Of a DNA stretch of 61,122 nt, positions 27,152 through 37,502 are shown piece by piece. The stretch comes from an uncultured Pelagibacteraceae bacterium (lineage in GTDB: Bacteria; Pseudomonadota; Alphaproteobacteria; Pelagibacterales; Pelagibacteraceae). The translations under genes and the position numbers were made by a program. How positions within the stretch are numbered: the first letter of the stretch is position 1; each line of letters opens with the position of its first letter. Location: assembly GCA_902563075.1 (NCBI GenBank), contig CACEWC010000004.1, positions 1 through 61,122 of the forward strand, given 5' to 3'. The notes beneath the pieces are model-generated. The model did not search any database, was not told where the DNA came from, and saw only the letters and a program-made list of their open reading frames with translations.

Positions 27152-28598
27152 AATAATCTTCTATAAGTTTGTTTAATAATCTTACTCCATAGCCTGTTGC
27201 ACCACCTGAATTTAGAGCACCACCATATTTAGAAAACGCCATGCCAGCTATATCTAAATGGGCCCAAGGTGTTTTATTTAAGATAAATCTTTGTAAAAAT
27301 TGTGCAGCGGTGGTGGAACCAGCTCCTCCAACATAATTAATATTTTGCATATCTGCATTTTTTGAGTCAATCAACTTATCATAATTCTTATTTAAAGGCA
27401 TTCTCCAAACTTTTTCTTCGACATGTTTACCTGACTCTATTAACTGTTTAGATAATTTATCGTCGTTAGAAAATAGTCCTGCATATTCTGAGCCTAATGA
27501 AACAATGATAGCTCCTGTTAAAGTTGCTAAATCAACAATAAATTTTGGTTTAAACTTTTCCTCGGTAAAAGTGAGCGCATCAGCAAGCACTAATCTACCT
27601 TCTGCATCAGTATTTAAAATCTCAACTGTTTTACCACTATAAGATTTCACAATATCTCCTGGCCTCTGTGCATTACCACCAGGCATATTTTCAACTAGTC
27701 CAACTACTCCAACTGCGTTTATTCTTGCTTTTCTTAAAGCTAAACTTTTCATTAACCCAACCACAACCGCTGAGCCAGCCATATCATAAGTCATGTCCTC
27801 CATAAACTTAGCCGGTTTTAAAGATATTCCACCAGTATCAAAACAAACACCCTTACCAACAAAAGCTAGAGGTTTAGATTTATTTTTTAATCCACTCCAT
27901 TCAATTGTTACAAGATAAGACCCTCTGATACTTCCTTGGCCAACACCAAGCAAAGTATTCATGCCTAATTTTTTTAATTCTTTATCATTATAAATCTTAA
28001 TTTTTAAGCCAAACTTACTTAAAGATTTAATTCGTTTGGCATATTCATCAGGATGCAAAACATTTCCAGGCTCTGATACTAAATCTCTAGTATAAAAAGT
28101 CCCCTTTTCTATAGAGCTAAATTTTAATTGATCTTTATTATTGGGAATATTTTTACCTATGACATTGATAGAAATGTTTCCTTTGTCTTTTTTTGTTTTG
28201 TATTTTTCAAATTTATAAGATTTTAGCTTTATTCCGTGTAAAAAATTTCCAATAATATTTTTAAATCTATTTGGAATAGTATCTGAATTAACGATATATT
28301 TTGTCTCTTTTAACTCATTTAAAATAACATAACATTTAGCACCTAAATTTTCTGCATCAAAATCGGTAAGATTTCTTTTAAGCGAAACTAAAAGTATTTT
28401 CTTTTTTGAACTTATGTCAAAAGTTATAATTTTTCTTTTAGTATCTTTGTTATTGAGTAGATCTAAAATGTAAGAATATTCAGAATTAGAAATGTATTTT
28501 TTTAAACCATTAATATTAAATTTTTCATCTACAAATAATATTAAATTTGCATTTAGTTTGTTTAAAGCCTTTTTTTTTAAATTTACTAAAATATTCAT
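27144..28598 (-). CDS. pepA: Leucyl aminopeptidase (M17)
   Basis: The 484-residue cytosolic peptidase has an M17 catalytic domain in its second half: GKGVCFDTGGISLKPA, MTYDMAGSAVV, and NTDAEGRLVLADAL, which supply the two-metal site and bicarbonate-binding region. The N-terminal domain is divergent and Lys/Asn-rich. I use the ATG at 28598; a TTG 15 bases upstream adds five hydrophobic residues without support. It diverges from lptF across 60 bases, an arrangement common in Proteobacteria, and is followed by ndk. Confidence 0.93.
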   Translation of the reverse strand: MNILVNLKKKALNKLNANLILFVDEKFNINGLKKYISNSEYSYILDLLNNKDTKRKIITFDISSKKKILLVSLKRNLTDFDAENLGAKCYVILNELKETKYIVNSDTIPNRFKNIIGNFLHGIKLKSYKFEKYKTKKDKGNISINVIGKNIPNNKDQLKFSSIEKGTFYTRDLVSEPGNVLHPDEYAKRIKSLSKFGLKIKIYNDKELKKLGMNTLLGVGQGSIRGSYLVTIEWSGLKNKSKPLAFVGKGVCFDTGGISLKPAKFMEDMTYDMAGSAVVVGLMKSLALRKARINAVGVVGLVENMPGGNAQRPGDIVKSYSGKTVEILNTDAEGRLVLADALTFTEEKFKPKFIVDLATLTGAIIVSLGSEYAGLFSNDDKLSKQLIESGKHVEEKVWRMPLNKNYDKLIDSKNADMQNINYVGGAGSTTAAQFLQRFILNKTPWAHLDIAGMAFSKYGGALNSGGATGYGVRLLNKLIEDYYE

Positions 28599-28658
28599 AA
28601 AAAATAAATACAATCTATAAGAGATAATGCTATATATGAGTAAAATAATTTTATTTCA

Positions 28659-29783
28659 ATGGAAAAATTACTTTTTAGAAAATTAATCACAGATATAATT
28701 CTCAGGGCTTTAATAATCTCATTTACTATTGGTATTATTGTGTGGATTATTCAAGCAGTAAATTATTTGGATTTTGTTATAGACGATGGACATAATTTCA
28801 AGATTTATTTTTTATTCAATCTTTATAATTTCCCAAAAATTATTCATAGAATATTGCCTTTTGTTTTTGCTATTTCAATATTTTTTGAGTTATTAAAATA
28901 TGAAAAAAATAATGAATTATTGATATTTTGGATAAACGGTATAAGTAAAAAAAAATTTATCAAGGTTCTTATAAACTTTTCTTTAATTGTAGCTTTAATA
29001 CAGATTTTTATTGGAAGTTTAGTTTCTCCATCAAGTCAATATAAAGCAAGAACTTTTCTCAAAAGTTCAAATATGGATTTTTTACCTAATTTAATTAAAC
29101 AAGGAAAATTCATTGATACAGTCTCTGGGTTAACAATATTTATCAACGAAAAAGATGAAAATAATTATTTTAAAAATATTTATATTCAAGAAGGGGAATT
29201 TTCAAACTTAAAAAAAAATGATAATCAAATAATTTTTGCAAAAGAAGGATTCTTTGTAGATAATAAAAAAAAACTTTTTAGACTGATTGATGGGAAAATT
29301 GTTAGTAACAATAGTGAGGGATTAATTAGTTTTGAATTTCAAAAAATTGACTATGACTTATCCAAATTTTCATCAAGATCAATCAAAGTGCCCAAGATAC
29401 AAGAGATATCATCTTTAAAATTGATTAAATGTATAGCAAGTTTGACGGAAAACAAAATTTATATTGATGAAATTTTTAGATGTGAAATAAATAAATTAAA
29501 AAATTTTAATCAAGAAATTTATAAAAGATTTATCAAACCTGTATATTTTCCTTTATTAACTTTAATATGTTGTTTTCTTATCACTTTTTCAAAAGAACAA
29601 AGTTTTTATAATTTCAAAACCGTTAAAGTTTTTTTATATGTTCTTTTTACTCTTGTTATTTCTGAAATTTTAATGAGATATGTTGAAACTTCACTTTTGC
29701 TTCTTTTAGTTTTTGTTTTTATTCCAATTTTAATCTATTTTTTAATAAATGTTTTTATATTAAGTAAGGTTAAATATGATTAA
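28659..29783 (+). CDS. lptF: LPS export system permease LptF
   Basis: The 374-residue inner-membrane protein has the LptF/LptG arrangement: three N-terminal membrane helices, a periplasmic jellyroll domain (about residues 125-285) and three C-terminal helices. With LptG and LptB2 it extracts lipopolysaccharide from the inner membrane. The central text VSPSSQYKARTFLKS and LIKQGKFIDTVSGLTIFI resembles family members. It starts the lptF-lptG-lptD-surA-pdxA-rsmA run and overlaps lptG by 8 bases. LptF and LptG are assigned by order as well as sequence. Confidence 0.88.
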   Translation: MEKLLFRKLITDIILRALIISFTIGIIVWIIQAVNYLDFVIDDGHNFKIYFLFNLYNFPKIIHRILPFVFAISIFFELLKYEKNNELLIFWINGISKKKFIKVLINFSLIVALIQIFIGSLVSPSSQYKARTFLKSSNMDFLPNLIKQGKFIDTVSGLTIFINEKDENNYFKNIYIQEGEFSNLKKNDNQIIFAKEGFFVDNKKKLFRLIDGKIVSNNSEGLISFEFQKIDYDLSKFSSRSIKVPKIQEISSLKLIKCIASLTENKIYIDEIFRCEINKLKNFNQEIYKRFIKPVYFPLLTLICCFLITFSKEQSFYNFKTVKVFLYVLFTLVISEILMRYVETSLLLLLVFVFIPILIYFLINVFILSKVKYD

Positions 29784-30855
29784 AACTTTTAATATTTATT
29801 TTATCAAATTATTTTATAAAAATTTAATTCTGTTATTTCTTATATTTTTTTCTTTAACATTTATATTAACAATTTTTGAGGAAATTACTTTTTTTAACGA
29901 TACAGAAAGCAGTTTTTTCTTACCCTTTATTGTAGCTATCTTAGATGTACCATCAAATTTAATTGAAACTTTACCATTTATAGTTTTGATTTCTGCTCAA
30001 CTTTTTTTTGTTGAAATAATTAAAAAGAAAGAGAATGAGCTGATCAAAATTAACGGATTAAATAATTCACATCTCATTAAATTATTAACAATAAGTGCGT
30101 TCATTTTTGGTTTATTTATAATTTCAATTTATTACCCACTATCGTCTAAATTAAAGTTTCTATATTTTGATATTAAAAATATCTATTCTAAAGATGGAAA
30201 ATATTTAAAACATTATAATGATAATGGTTTATGGATAAAAGATGAAATTGAGAATAATATCTACATAATACATGGTTCTGAACTTGAAAAAAATTTTCTT
30301 TACGATGTCTTTATTTCAAAATTTGATAATGATTTTAATCTTATAGAAAATATCTATTCTAAAAAAGTAGATATTGGATCTTTTGAGTGGATTATTCAAA
30401 AACCATTAATATTTCAAAATAACAAACAAATTCAATTTAATGAAAATTTATTGTTAAACAGTCATTTTGATATAGAAAAAATTAATAAAACTTTTATGAA
30501 CTTAAATTCCTTTAATTTTTTTCAATTATTTAAAGCGAAAAAAGAAAGTGAGCTTTTGGGTTATTCAACCCAAGAGATAGACTTACATATTTTAAAAATT
30601 GCATCATTGCCATTATATTTTAGTATTATGGTAATTATATCATCAATAATAATGCTAAATATAAAAAAAAATAAACCTTATATTTTTCACGTACTTCTAG
30701 GAATAACTCTATCAGTAATAATATATTATATAAACAATATCTTTAATATATTTGGACTTACAAATAAAATTCCAATTTTTTTGTCGGTTTTTTTTCCAAT
30801 AATTTTGTTAAGTATAATATCTATAATAGGTTTAATTAGAATCAATGAAAAATAA
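29776..30855 (+). CDS. lptG: LPS export system permease LptG
   Basis: The 359-residue membrane protein shares the topology of LptF, with three helices, a periplasmic domain and three helices. Family-like text includes LDVPSNLIETLPFIVLISA and KKKENELIKINGLNNSHL, the coupling helix region that contacts the LptB ATPase. It overlaps lptF by 8 bases and lptD by 11 bases, so the three are probably translated together. The ATPase LptB is not in the window. Confidence 0.88.
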   Translation: MIKTFNIYFIKLFYKNLILLFLIFFSLTFILTIFEEITFFNDTESSFFLPFIVAILDVPSNLIETLPFIVLISAQLFFVEIIKKKENELIKINGLNNSHLIKLLTISAFIFGLFIISIYYPLSSKLKFLYFDIKNIYSKDGKYLKHYNDNGLWIKDEIENNIYIIHGSELEKNFLYDVFISKFDNDFNLIENIYSKKVDIGSFEWIIQKPLIFQNNKQIQFNENLLLNSHFDIEKINKTFMNLNSFNFFQLFKAKKESELLGYSTQEIDLHILKIASLPLYFSIMVIISSIIMLNIKKNKPYIFHVLLGITLSVIIYYINNIFNIFGLTNKIPIFLSVFFPIILLSIISIIGLIRINEK

Positions 30856-33205
30856 ATTTTTAATTTTGTTTGTAATCTTAAGTCATTTTGTTTTCTTTAA
30901 TATCTTAAATTCAGAAGAGGTAGAGATCAGAGCAAACGATATTGAGTTTATAAAAGATGAAAATCTTACAATTATTAAAAATGGAAATGCATTTATTAAA
31001 GATGAAGGATTATTAATTGAAGGGGATCAAATCAAATATTATAAAAATCAATCATTAATACTCGTAAAGAACGGAAAAATTTCTAGAAACAACAAGAGCT
31101 TGGATATTAAATCAGATACTATTAAATACCAAATTGATAAATCAAATTTGAATTTTAAAAATAATGTAGAAATTACAGATAACATAAATGATATAACAAT
31201 AAATTCACAAGAAATTTCTTTTAATAACAAAAATCAAAAGATCACCAGTAAAACATTTACAGAAATATTTGACTCATTTGGTAGTATTTATAAAGTAAGC
31301 GAATTTGAATATTCAATTAAAGAAAAAATAATCAAGTTAAAAAATCTTAAAATTTTAGACAAAGATAAAAACACTTTTGAAATGGACTTGGGATATTTAA
31401 ACCTCAATAAAAAAGATTTAATTGCCAAAGACATAAGTATTAATTACAAAATTTACGATAATTCAGAAAATGATCCTCGTTTAAAAGGAAGAAGTTTTAT
31501 AAGAGATGAAAATAATATAATCATAAATAAAGGATCATTCACACTTTGTAAAAAAAGAGATAAATGTCCGCCATGGGAATTAAACGCTGAAGAAATAAGA
31601 CACGATAAAAAAAAAAAGACAATATATTATAAAAATGCAAGTTTAAAACTTTATGATAAGAAGGTATTTTATTTTCCAAGATTTTTTCATCCAGATCCAT
31701 CAGTAAAAAGACAGACGGGTTTTCTAATTCCCAAAATTCAAGATAATAATACAACTGGTTTATCGTTGAACACGCCATTTTTTATAGCTTTGGCACAAAA
31801 TAAAGACATTACCTTAAGTCCAAGAATTTTTGCAGATGATAAACTTCTAATACAATCGGAATATAGACAAAAAAACGAAAACTCCAATCATATTGCTGAT
31901 TTTAGCCAATTTTTTTCGAGTGATAAAAATTCTAATTCTCATTTTTTTTATGACTTAGAAAAAAATTTTGAAAATGAAAAATTTGATGAAATAGATTTAA
32001 GAATAAATTTAGAGCAAGTTACCGATGAAACTTATCTAAAAGCTTATAAAATTGAAAGTCCATTAATTGAAAATGATACAAATCTTAAAAATTCAGTACA
32101 ATTAAGTTTTATCAAAGATGATCTTGCAATTGATACTAATATTGATGTTTACGAGGATTTAAGTAAAAATGATAGTGATAAATATGAATATGTTCCAAAT
32201 TTAAGTTTTTCAAAAATAATAAATGGTAATTATCTTTTTGACTCACAGGCTTATTATAAACTTTATGATACAAATGTGACTGAAAAAGTTATAATTAACG
32301 ATATCAAATTTGAGTCTAATTTAAAATTTTTTCAAAACGGGCTGGTTAATGAAAAAAAATTTTTATTTAAAAATATAAATACAGACTCCAACAATTCAAC
32401 AAATTTTAAGAATAAACAAACTGTTGAATTGATACCAACTTTACAAACTAACTATTTTTTTCCACTTAAAAAGGAGACAAAAAGTTTTAACAATATCATG
32501 ACACCTAGGTTGTCTTTGCGAATAAGCTCACCTACTACAAAAGATATTAGTAAAAATGATAGAACGATAAACTATGATAATATTTACGATTTAAATAGAA
32601 TTGGTATTGAGGAGACAAGTGAGGGTGGTGTATCAGCTACTTATGGTTATGAATATTTGAAAATTGATAAAACTAATTTAGAGCAGAGATTAAAAATTGG
32701 TTTTGCAAATAACTTAAGACTCGAGGAAAATAAAGATTTGCCTACTAACACCAATCTTGGAGATAAAGTATCCGATTTTGTTGGACTTTTTGAATACAAG
32801 CCTAATGATAATTTTAAGTTAAACTACGATTTTTCAATAAAAAATAATTTATCAGATACAAATTATGAACTTTATGGATTTGAGTTTTTTCTCAAAAATC
32901 TTTCTACAAAATTTGAATATTTAAATGAAAACAATACAAGTTTAAAAACTTCGTATCTTCAAAATACAACAAAATACAAATTGGACGAAAATAATAGTTT
33001 AATTTTTGAGACTAGAGAAAATAAGGAAAAAAGTTTTACAGAATTTTACAATCTTATATATCAATATAAAAACGATTGTTTAACTGCAGGTATAGAATAT
33101 AATAAAGAATATTATAATGACCAAGATTTAAAACCCTCTGAAAATCTCCTTTTTAAAATTTCAATTATTCCATTTGGTGGTTTAAATACTCCTAACTTAA
33201 AATGA
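30845..33205 (+). CDS. lptD: LPS assembly outer-membrane protein LptD
   Basis: The 786-residue protein has a signal peptide (about residues 1-23), a periplasmic OstA-like beta-jellyroll (about residues 25-170) and a large C-terminal beta-barrel. Landmarks are CKKRDKCPPWELNAEEI, YFPRFFHPDPSVKRQTGFLIP, and SEYRQK. Cysteines in CKKRDKC and near the C-terminus (KNDCLTAG) may form disulfides. It inserts LPS into the outer leaflet. Its stop overlaps the surA-like start as ATGA. The partner lipoprotein LptE is not visible here. Confidence 0.9.
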   Translation: MKNKFLILFVILSHFVFFNILNSEEVEIRANDIEFIKDENLTIIKNGNAFIKDEGLLIEGDQIKYYKNQSLILVKNGKISRNNKSLDIKSDTIKYQIDKSNLNFKNNVEITDNINDITINSQEISFNNKNQKITSKTFTEIFDSFGSIYKVSEFEYSIKEKIIKLKNLKILDKDKNTFEMDLGYLNLNKKDLIAKDISINYKIYDNSENDPRLKGRSFIRDENNIIINKGSFTLCKKRDKCPPWELNAEEIRHDKKKKTIYYKNASLKLYDKKVFYFPRFFHPDPSVKRQTGFLIPKIQDNNTTGLSLNTPFFIALAQNKDITLSPRIFADDKLLIQSEYRQKNENSNHIADFSQFFSSDKNSNSHFFYDLEKNFENEKFDEIDLRINLEQVTDETYLKAYKIESPLIENDTNLKNSVQLSFIKDDLAIDTNIDVYEDLSKNDSDKYEYVPNLSFSKIINGNYLFDSQAYYKLYDTNVTEKVIINDIKFESNLKFFQNGLVNEKKFLFKNINTDSNNSTNFKNKQTVELIPTLQTNYFFPLKKETKSFNNIMTPRLSLRISSPTTKDISKNDRTINYDNIYDLNRIGIEETSEGGVSATYGYEYLKIDKTNLEQRLKIGFANNLRLEENKDLPTNTNLGDKVSDFVGLFEYKPNDNFKLNYDFSIKNNLSDTNYELYGFEFFLKNLSTKFEYLNENNTSLKTSYLQNTTKYKLDENNSLIFETRENKEKSFTEFYNLIYQYKNDCLTAGIEYNKEYYNDQDLKPSENLLFKISIIPFGGLNTPNLK

Positions 33206-34137
33206 GTAATTTAAAAAAAATATTTATCTTAAGTATATTTTATCTTTTATTAAGTAACATAAGTTTTGCAAAAATTAATTTTGAAATTATTAAAAAGATT
33301 AATAATGATATTATTACAACTTATGATCTTGAAAAAGAAATTAACTATCTGTTAGCTTTAAATCCTCAACTTGAAAAAATTGATCAAATTAAACTAGTTC
33401 AAATTGCTAATAAATCTCTCACTAAAGAAATAATAAGAAAAAATGAAATAGAAAAATATAAAGAATTAAACTTGCAAAGTGATCAGATTGACAATGTCCT
33501 CAACAGCTTAATACAAAATTTAAATTTTAATGATGAGATTCAATTTAAAAATTACTTAAAAACTTTTGATATTTCAATAGACTATATAAAAAAAAAAATT
33601 GCTATTGAAAATGAATGGAAAAATTTGATTTATTCAAGATATATAAACAGTGTAAAAATTAACAGAAAAAAGTTAAAACAAAAAATCAATAATAGCAGCG
33701 AAGATAAATATCAGTTGGAATATAATTTATCAGAAATTGTTTTTACTAAGAAAAAAGATATATCAATTAACGAACTAAAAAGAGAAATTAATGAAAGTAT
33801 TAACACCATAGGCTTTGAAAACACAGCAAATATCTATAGCATTTCTGATAGTTCAAAAATAGGAGGAAAAATAGGTTGGATAAGTAAAAGTAATTTATCA
33901 AATGAAATTAATAGCAAAATAAATAATCTTGATGAAAATACATTCAGTGATCCAATAACTATTGGAAATAATTTTATTATTATAAAAGTTAATGAAATAA
34001 AAAAAACGACTTTAAAGATTAATGAACAAGAAGAATTGGATAAAATGATTTTAATTGAAACTACAAATCAGCTAGAAAAATTTTCCGAAATTTTTTACAA
34101 TAAAATTAAATTAAATAGTAAAATAAGTGAATTTTAA
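33202..34137 (+). CDS. surA: SurA-like periplasmic peptidyl-prolyl isomerase
   Basis: The 311-residue protein has a signal peptide cleaved near residue 23 (ISFA-K). A SurA N-terminal chaperone-type helical region follows, and then one parvulin-like domain (about residues 165-260), visible as YNLSEIVFT, SKIGGKIGWISKSNL and NTFSDPITIGNNFIIIKVNE. It should help fold outer-membrane proteins such as LptD, whose gene is directly upstream and overlaps it by 4 bases. It has one parvulin repeat, against two in E. coli SurA. The next gene pdxA starts inside its end. Confidence 0.82.
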   Translation: MSNLKKIFILSIFYLLLSNISFAKINFEIIKKINNDIITTYDLEKEINYLLALNPQLEKIDQIKLVQIANKSLTKEIIRKNEIEKYKELNLQSDQIDNVLNSLIQNLNFNDEIQFKNYLKTFDISIDYIKKKIAIENEWKNLIYSRYINSVKINRKKLKQKINNSSEDKYQLEYNLSEIVFTKKKDISINELKREINESINTIGFENTANIYSISDSSKIGGKIGWISKSNLSNEINSKINNLDENTFSDPITIGNNFIIIKVNEIKKTTLKINEQEELDKMILIETTNQLEKFSEIFYNKIKLNSKISEF

Positions 34138-35059
34138 ACCTATTTTAGTAATACCTGGTGAAAAAAAAAGTATTTTTTTTGAAATTTTTTTTAAAACAAT
34201 TAAATCAAAAAATTATAAAAGTCCTATTATTCTTGTTTGTAGTAGTAAAATTTTTCAAAGAGAAAAAAAAAAGTATAACTATAAGAATAATATTGAGACA
34301 TTAAATTTAAATGAGGTCAAAAAAAAGAGGAAATTAAATAATAAAATTTATATTATTGATATTAAAAATCACAACTCAAAATTTTATGTTGAAAAATGTT
34401 TTAAGACCTCTTTTTTTTTAATAAGGAATGGTTTTACAAACAAAATAATTAATGGACCAGTTAATAAAAAGAAAACTCTTAAAAAAAAATACTTAGGTAT
34501 AACTGAGTATTTTTCAGAAAATTTCAAACAAAAAAAATATGCGATGTTAATTTACAATAAAAATCTATCTGTTTGTCCAATAACAACTCATTTACCAATT
34601 AAATTAGTTACAAAAAATATTTCAAAAAAGTTAATTAAAGAAAAAATACTTATCATTAACAATTTTTATAAGAAATATTTAGGGTTCAAGCCCAGAATAG
34701 GTGTTGTGGGTTTAAATCCTCACTGTGAGAGCATACTTAGATTTAACGAAGATGATAAAATAATACTTCCAATAATTGAGTCATTGAAAAGCAAAGTTAA
34801 TGTAAAAGGTCCTTACTCAGCTGATACAATCTTTTTAAGAAACAACAGAAAGAATTTTGACGTAATTGTTGGAATGTATCATGATCAAGTTTTAGGTCCC
34901 ATGAAGACACTTTACGAGTTTAATGCAATTAATATTACAATTGGTCTGCCTTTTTTAAGAATTACTCCAGATCATGGACCTAACGAAAAAATGATTGGCA
35001 AGAATGTTTCAAATCCAATTAGTTTGATTAATGCTTTTGATTTTCTTGATAAAAAATGA
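34127..35059 (+). CDS. pdxA: 4-hydroxythreonine-4-phosphate dehydrogenase
   Basis: The 310-residue protein is a PdxA homologue for pyridoxal phosphate synthesis. The three metal-binding histidines are seen in ITTHLP, GLNPHCES and TPDHGPN, and GMYHDQVLGPMKT is typical. The N-terminal GDPAGIGPE-like motif of the family is altered to PGEKKSIFFEI, which is a notable divergence. The start is GTG at 34127 within the end of surA; no closer ATG exists. It overlaps rsmA by ATGA. The surA-pdxA-rsmA order is conserved widely in Proteobacteria and supports the call. Confidence 0.87.
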   Translation: MNFKPILVIPGEKKSIFFEIFFKTIKSKNYKSPIILVCSSKIFQREKKKYNYKNNIETLNLNEVKKKRKLNNKIYIIDIKNHNSKFYVEKCFKTSFFLIRNGFTNKIINGPVNKKKTLKKKYLGITEYFSENFKQKKYAMLIYNKNLSVCPITTHLPIKLVTKNISKKLIKEKILIINNFYKKYLGFKPRIGVVGLNPHCESILRFNEDDKIILPIIESLKSKVNVKGPYSADTIFLRNNRKNFDVIVGMYHDQVLGPMKTLYEFNAINITIGLPFLRITPDHGPNEKMIGKNVSNPISLINAFDFLDKK

Positions 35060-35844
35060 TTGCAGCTAAAAGAAGTCTTGGTCAAAATTTTTTAATTGAT
35101 CAAAATATCATAAATAAAATTGTAAACATAATAAATATCAAAGACAAAAATATTTTAGAGATTGGTCCAGGAACAGGAAACTTAACTATAGAATTATTAA
35201 AAAAAAAACCTTCTAAAGTTTTTTTAATTGAAAAAGATAGAGATTTGACAAATCTTTTGAAAAAAAATTTTTCTTCAAAAGTTCAAATAATTAACAAAGA
35301 TGTATTAAAAGTAGATGAAAATTCTCTTTGTAACCAAATACTTACAGTTTTTGGAAATTTACCTTACAATATATCGACAGAAATTTTAATTAAATGGATT
35401 TTAAATATAAATCCAAAAAAAATCTGGTTTGACTATTTAATTCTTATGTTCCAAAAAGAAGTTGCAGAGAGAATTTTACTCAACTTTAATACAAAAAATT
35501 ATGGGAGGCTTACAATTCTAGCTAATTGGAGATTAAATATAAAAAAAATTTGTGATATTAAATCTTCTTGTTTTAAACCAAAGCCAAAAGTTGAAAGTAC
35601 TTTATTATTATTTGAACCGAAAATACCTTTTGTAGAATTAACTAACCCAAAAAGCTTGGAAAGAATTACTAGAAATTTTTTTATGCATAGAAGAAAAATG
35701 ATAAAAAAACCTTTTCTTAAGCTATTCAATCAAAATAAGAATTTAGCAGTCAAAATGGGTATTAATCTAGATTTAAGACCTCAAAATTTAGATTTAAAAA
35801 CTTATCTTCAACTTGCGAAAGAGTATGAAAAATTAAGAAGTTAG
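35056..35844 (+). CDS. rsmA: 16S rRNA (adenine1518/1519-N6)-dimethyltransferase
   Basis: The 262-residue KsgA/RsmA protein dimethylates two adjacent adenines near the 3' end of 16S rRNA. It has the N-terminal GQNFLID, the SAM motif [10 protein letters not shown] and the catalytic NLPYNIST motif, followed by the C-terminal helical domain. It ends the plus-strand lpt-surA-pdxA run and overlaps the convergent gmk by 12 bases. All expected motifs are intact. Confidence 0.95.
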   Translation: MIAAKRSLGQNFLIDQNIINKIVNIINIKDKNILEIGPGTGNLTIELLKKKPSKVFLIEKDRDLTNLLKKNFSSKVQIINKDVLKVDENSLCNQILTVFGNLPYNISTEILIKWILNINPKKIWFDYLILMFQKEVAERILLNFNTKNYGRLTILANWRLNIKKICDIKSSCFKPKPKVESTLLLFEPKIPFVELTNPKSLERITRNFFMHRRKMIKKPFLKLFNQNKNLAVKMGINLDLRPQNLDLKTYLQLAKEYEKLRS

Positions 35845-36465
35845 TTTTTCAACATGTTGTCTAATAAATTGAGGATCATAATCTTTTGAACCATTACTAA
35901 TCTCAGCATTAATTAAATTTTTTATTTTTAGATAGCAGTTTTTAAGTTCATCGTTTATTACTACATAGTCATAATTAATCCAATGTAATACATCTCTTTC
36001 AAATTGCTGCATTCTCTGATCAACTATTAGCTTATCTTTCATGTGTCTGTTAGATAGCCTTTCAAACAAGATTTCTTTACTTGGTGGCAGTATAAAAAAT
36101 GTAATTAATTTATAATCTAGTTTCTTATTCTTAATTTGATCAGCGCCCTGCCAATCAATATCGAACAAAACGTTTTTCCCACTATTTAGATTATTAATTA
36201 CAGGAGATCTAGATGTCCCATAAAAATTATTAAAAACTTTCGCGTATTCTAGAAATTCTTGGTTATAAATTAATCTTTTAAACTCTTTATCATCAACAAA
36301 AAAATAATCTTTGTTTGGTATCTCGCCCTCTCTTGGCTGTCTAGTTGTGTGTGAAATTGAGATTTTATAATTATCTTTTTCTGAAAGCAAGTTTACTAGC
36401 GTAGTTTTGCCTGCTCCTGATGGTGAGGATAATATAACCATTATCCCATCATTATCGGTGGGCAT
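35833..36465 (-). CDS. gmk: Guanylate kinase
   Basis: The 210-residue enzyme phosphorylates GMP to GDP. It has the P-loop [12 protein letters not shown], the GMP-binding [10 protein letters not shown] and [16 protein letters not shown], and the conserved DIDWQGA. It is the last gene of a fabD-fabG-acpP-gmk minus-strand run, 10 bases after acpP. Alphaproteobacteria often have fabF and mltG between acpP and gmk; neither is present here. The 3' end overlaps rsmA. Confidence 0.95.
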   Translation of the reverse strand: MPTDNDGIMVILSSPSGAGKTTLVNLLSEKDNYKISISHTTRQPREGEIPNKDYFFVDDKEFKRLIYNQEFLEYAKVFNNFYGTSRSPVINNLNSGKNVLFDIDWQGADQIKNKKLDYKLITFFILPPSKEILFERLSNRHMKDKLIVDQRMQQFERDVLHWINYDYVVINDELKNCYLKIKNLINAEISNGSKDYDPQFIRQHVEKLTS

Positions 36466-36475
36466 TTAAATCTTT

Positions 36476-36715
36476 TTAGTTAGCTTTGCCTTCAATAAAC
36501 TTGACTGCATCACCCACGGTTAAAATTTTTTCTGCTTCACTATCAGAAATTTCTGAACCAAACTCTTCTTCAAAAGCCATTACTAATTCAACGGTGTCTA
36601 AACTATCAGCTCCTAGGTCATCAATAAAACTTGACTCCTCGGTTACTTTTGCTTCTTCTATTCCTAAATGATCTGCAACAATTTTTTTTACTCTACTTGA
36701 AACATCTTCTGACAT
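36476..36715 (-). CDS. acpP: Acyl carrier protein
   Basis: The 79-residue acidic protein carries the phosphopantetheine attachment site at Ser38 in [12 protein letters not shown]. It shuttles acyl intermediates in fatty acid synthesis. It stands between fabG and gmk on the minus strand, with a 49-base spacer after fabG. Its codon use is less A+T-biased than its neighbours, as is usual for a highly expressed gene. Confidence 0.97.
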   Translation of the reverse strand: MSEDVSSRVKKIVADHLGIEEAKVTEESSFIDDLGADSLDTVELVMAFEEEFGSEISDSEAEKILTVGDAVKFIEGKAN

Positions 36716-36764
36716 ATTGATCCTTTTATTGTTTTAATCGTTCTTAATTTAATTACTTAAATTG

Positions 36765-37502
36765 TCAAGCCATATACATACCCCCATTTACATGTAATGT
36801 TTCACCATTTATGTAATCAGAATAAGAAGAAGCTAAAAAAAGAACTGCATTAGCAATGTCGTCAGGCTCTCCTAATCTATTTGAGGGTATTTTTGATATT
36901 ATAATTTCTTTGAATTTCGGATCAATTTTGTCTGTCATGGCTGTTTTAATAAATCCTGGAGAAATACAATTTATATTTATATTTTTTTTAGCATATTCAA
37001 TTGCAAGACTTTTTGACATCGCTACAATACCTGCTTTTGAGGCAGTATAATTAGATTGACCCAAATTTCCTGAATGACCTACAATAGAAGTGATATTTAT
37101 AATTTTGCCTTTTTTATTTTTAAGCATTTTCTTGATTGCAAACTTGCACATTAAAAAAGTTGAGGTCAAATTAATATCTATTACCTTTCTCCATTCATCT
37201 AGACTCATTCTTATAGCTAAATTATCATATGTAACACCAGCGTTATTTACAATGCAATCTAAATTACCCTCGAGTTCTTGAACAGCATTATCTAAAAATT
37301 TATCTATATCTTCGCTTTTAGATATATCAAAAGGTAAAATTTTAATTTTTCCAAATTTCTTTTTTAAATCATTTAACTTTTCAATATTTGTCCCTGTTGC
37401 CAATATATTTGTATCATGCTCATAAAGTTTTTTTACTATAGAGTTTCCTATTCCACCTGATGCTCCGGTTACAATTACATTTTTTTTCTTTAGATCTATC
37501 AT
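36765..37502 (-). CDS. fabG: 3-oxoacyl-ACP reductase
   Basis: The 245-residue short-chain dehydrogenase has the NADPH motif TGASGGIG, NNAG, and the catalytic set Ser139, Tyr152 and Lys156 (NYTASKAG). It reduces 3-oxoacyl-ACP in each elongation cycle. Its ATG overlaps the fabD stop by 4 bases and acpP follows, so the type II fatty acid synthesis context supports FabG over other SDR functions. The C-terminus NGETLHVNGGMYMA is typical. Confidence 0.95.
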   Translation of the reverse strand: MIDLKKKNVIVTGASGGIGNSIVKKLYEHDTNILATGTNIEKLNDLKKKFGKIKILPFDISKSEDIDKFLDNAVQELEGNLDCIVNNAGVTYDNLAIRMSLDEWRKVIDINLTSTFLMCKFAIKKMLKNKKGKIINITSIVGHSGNLGQSNYTASKAGIVAMSKSLAIEYAKKNININCISPGFIKTAMTDKIDPKFKEIIISKIPSNRLGEPDDIANAVLFLASSYSDYINGETLHVNGGMYMA

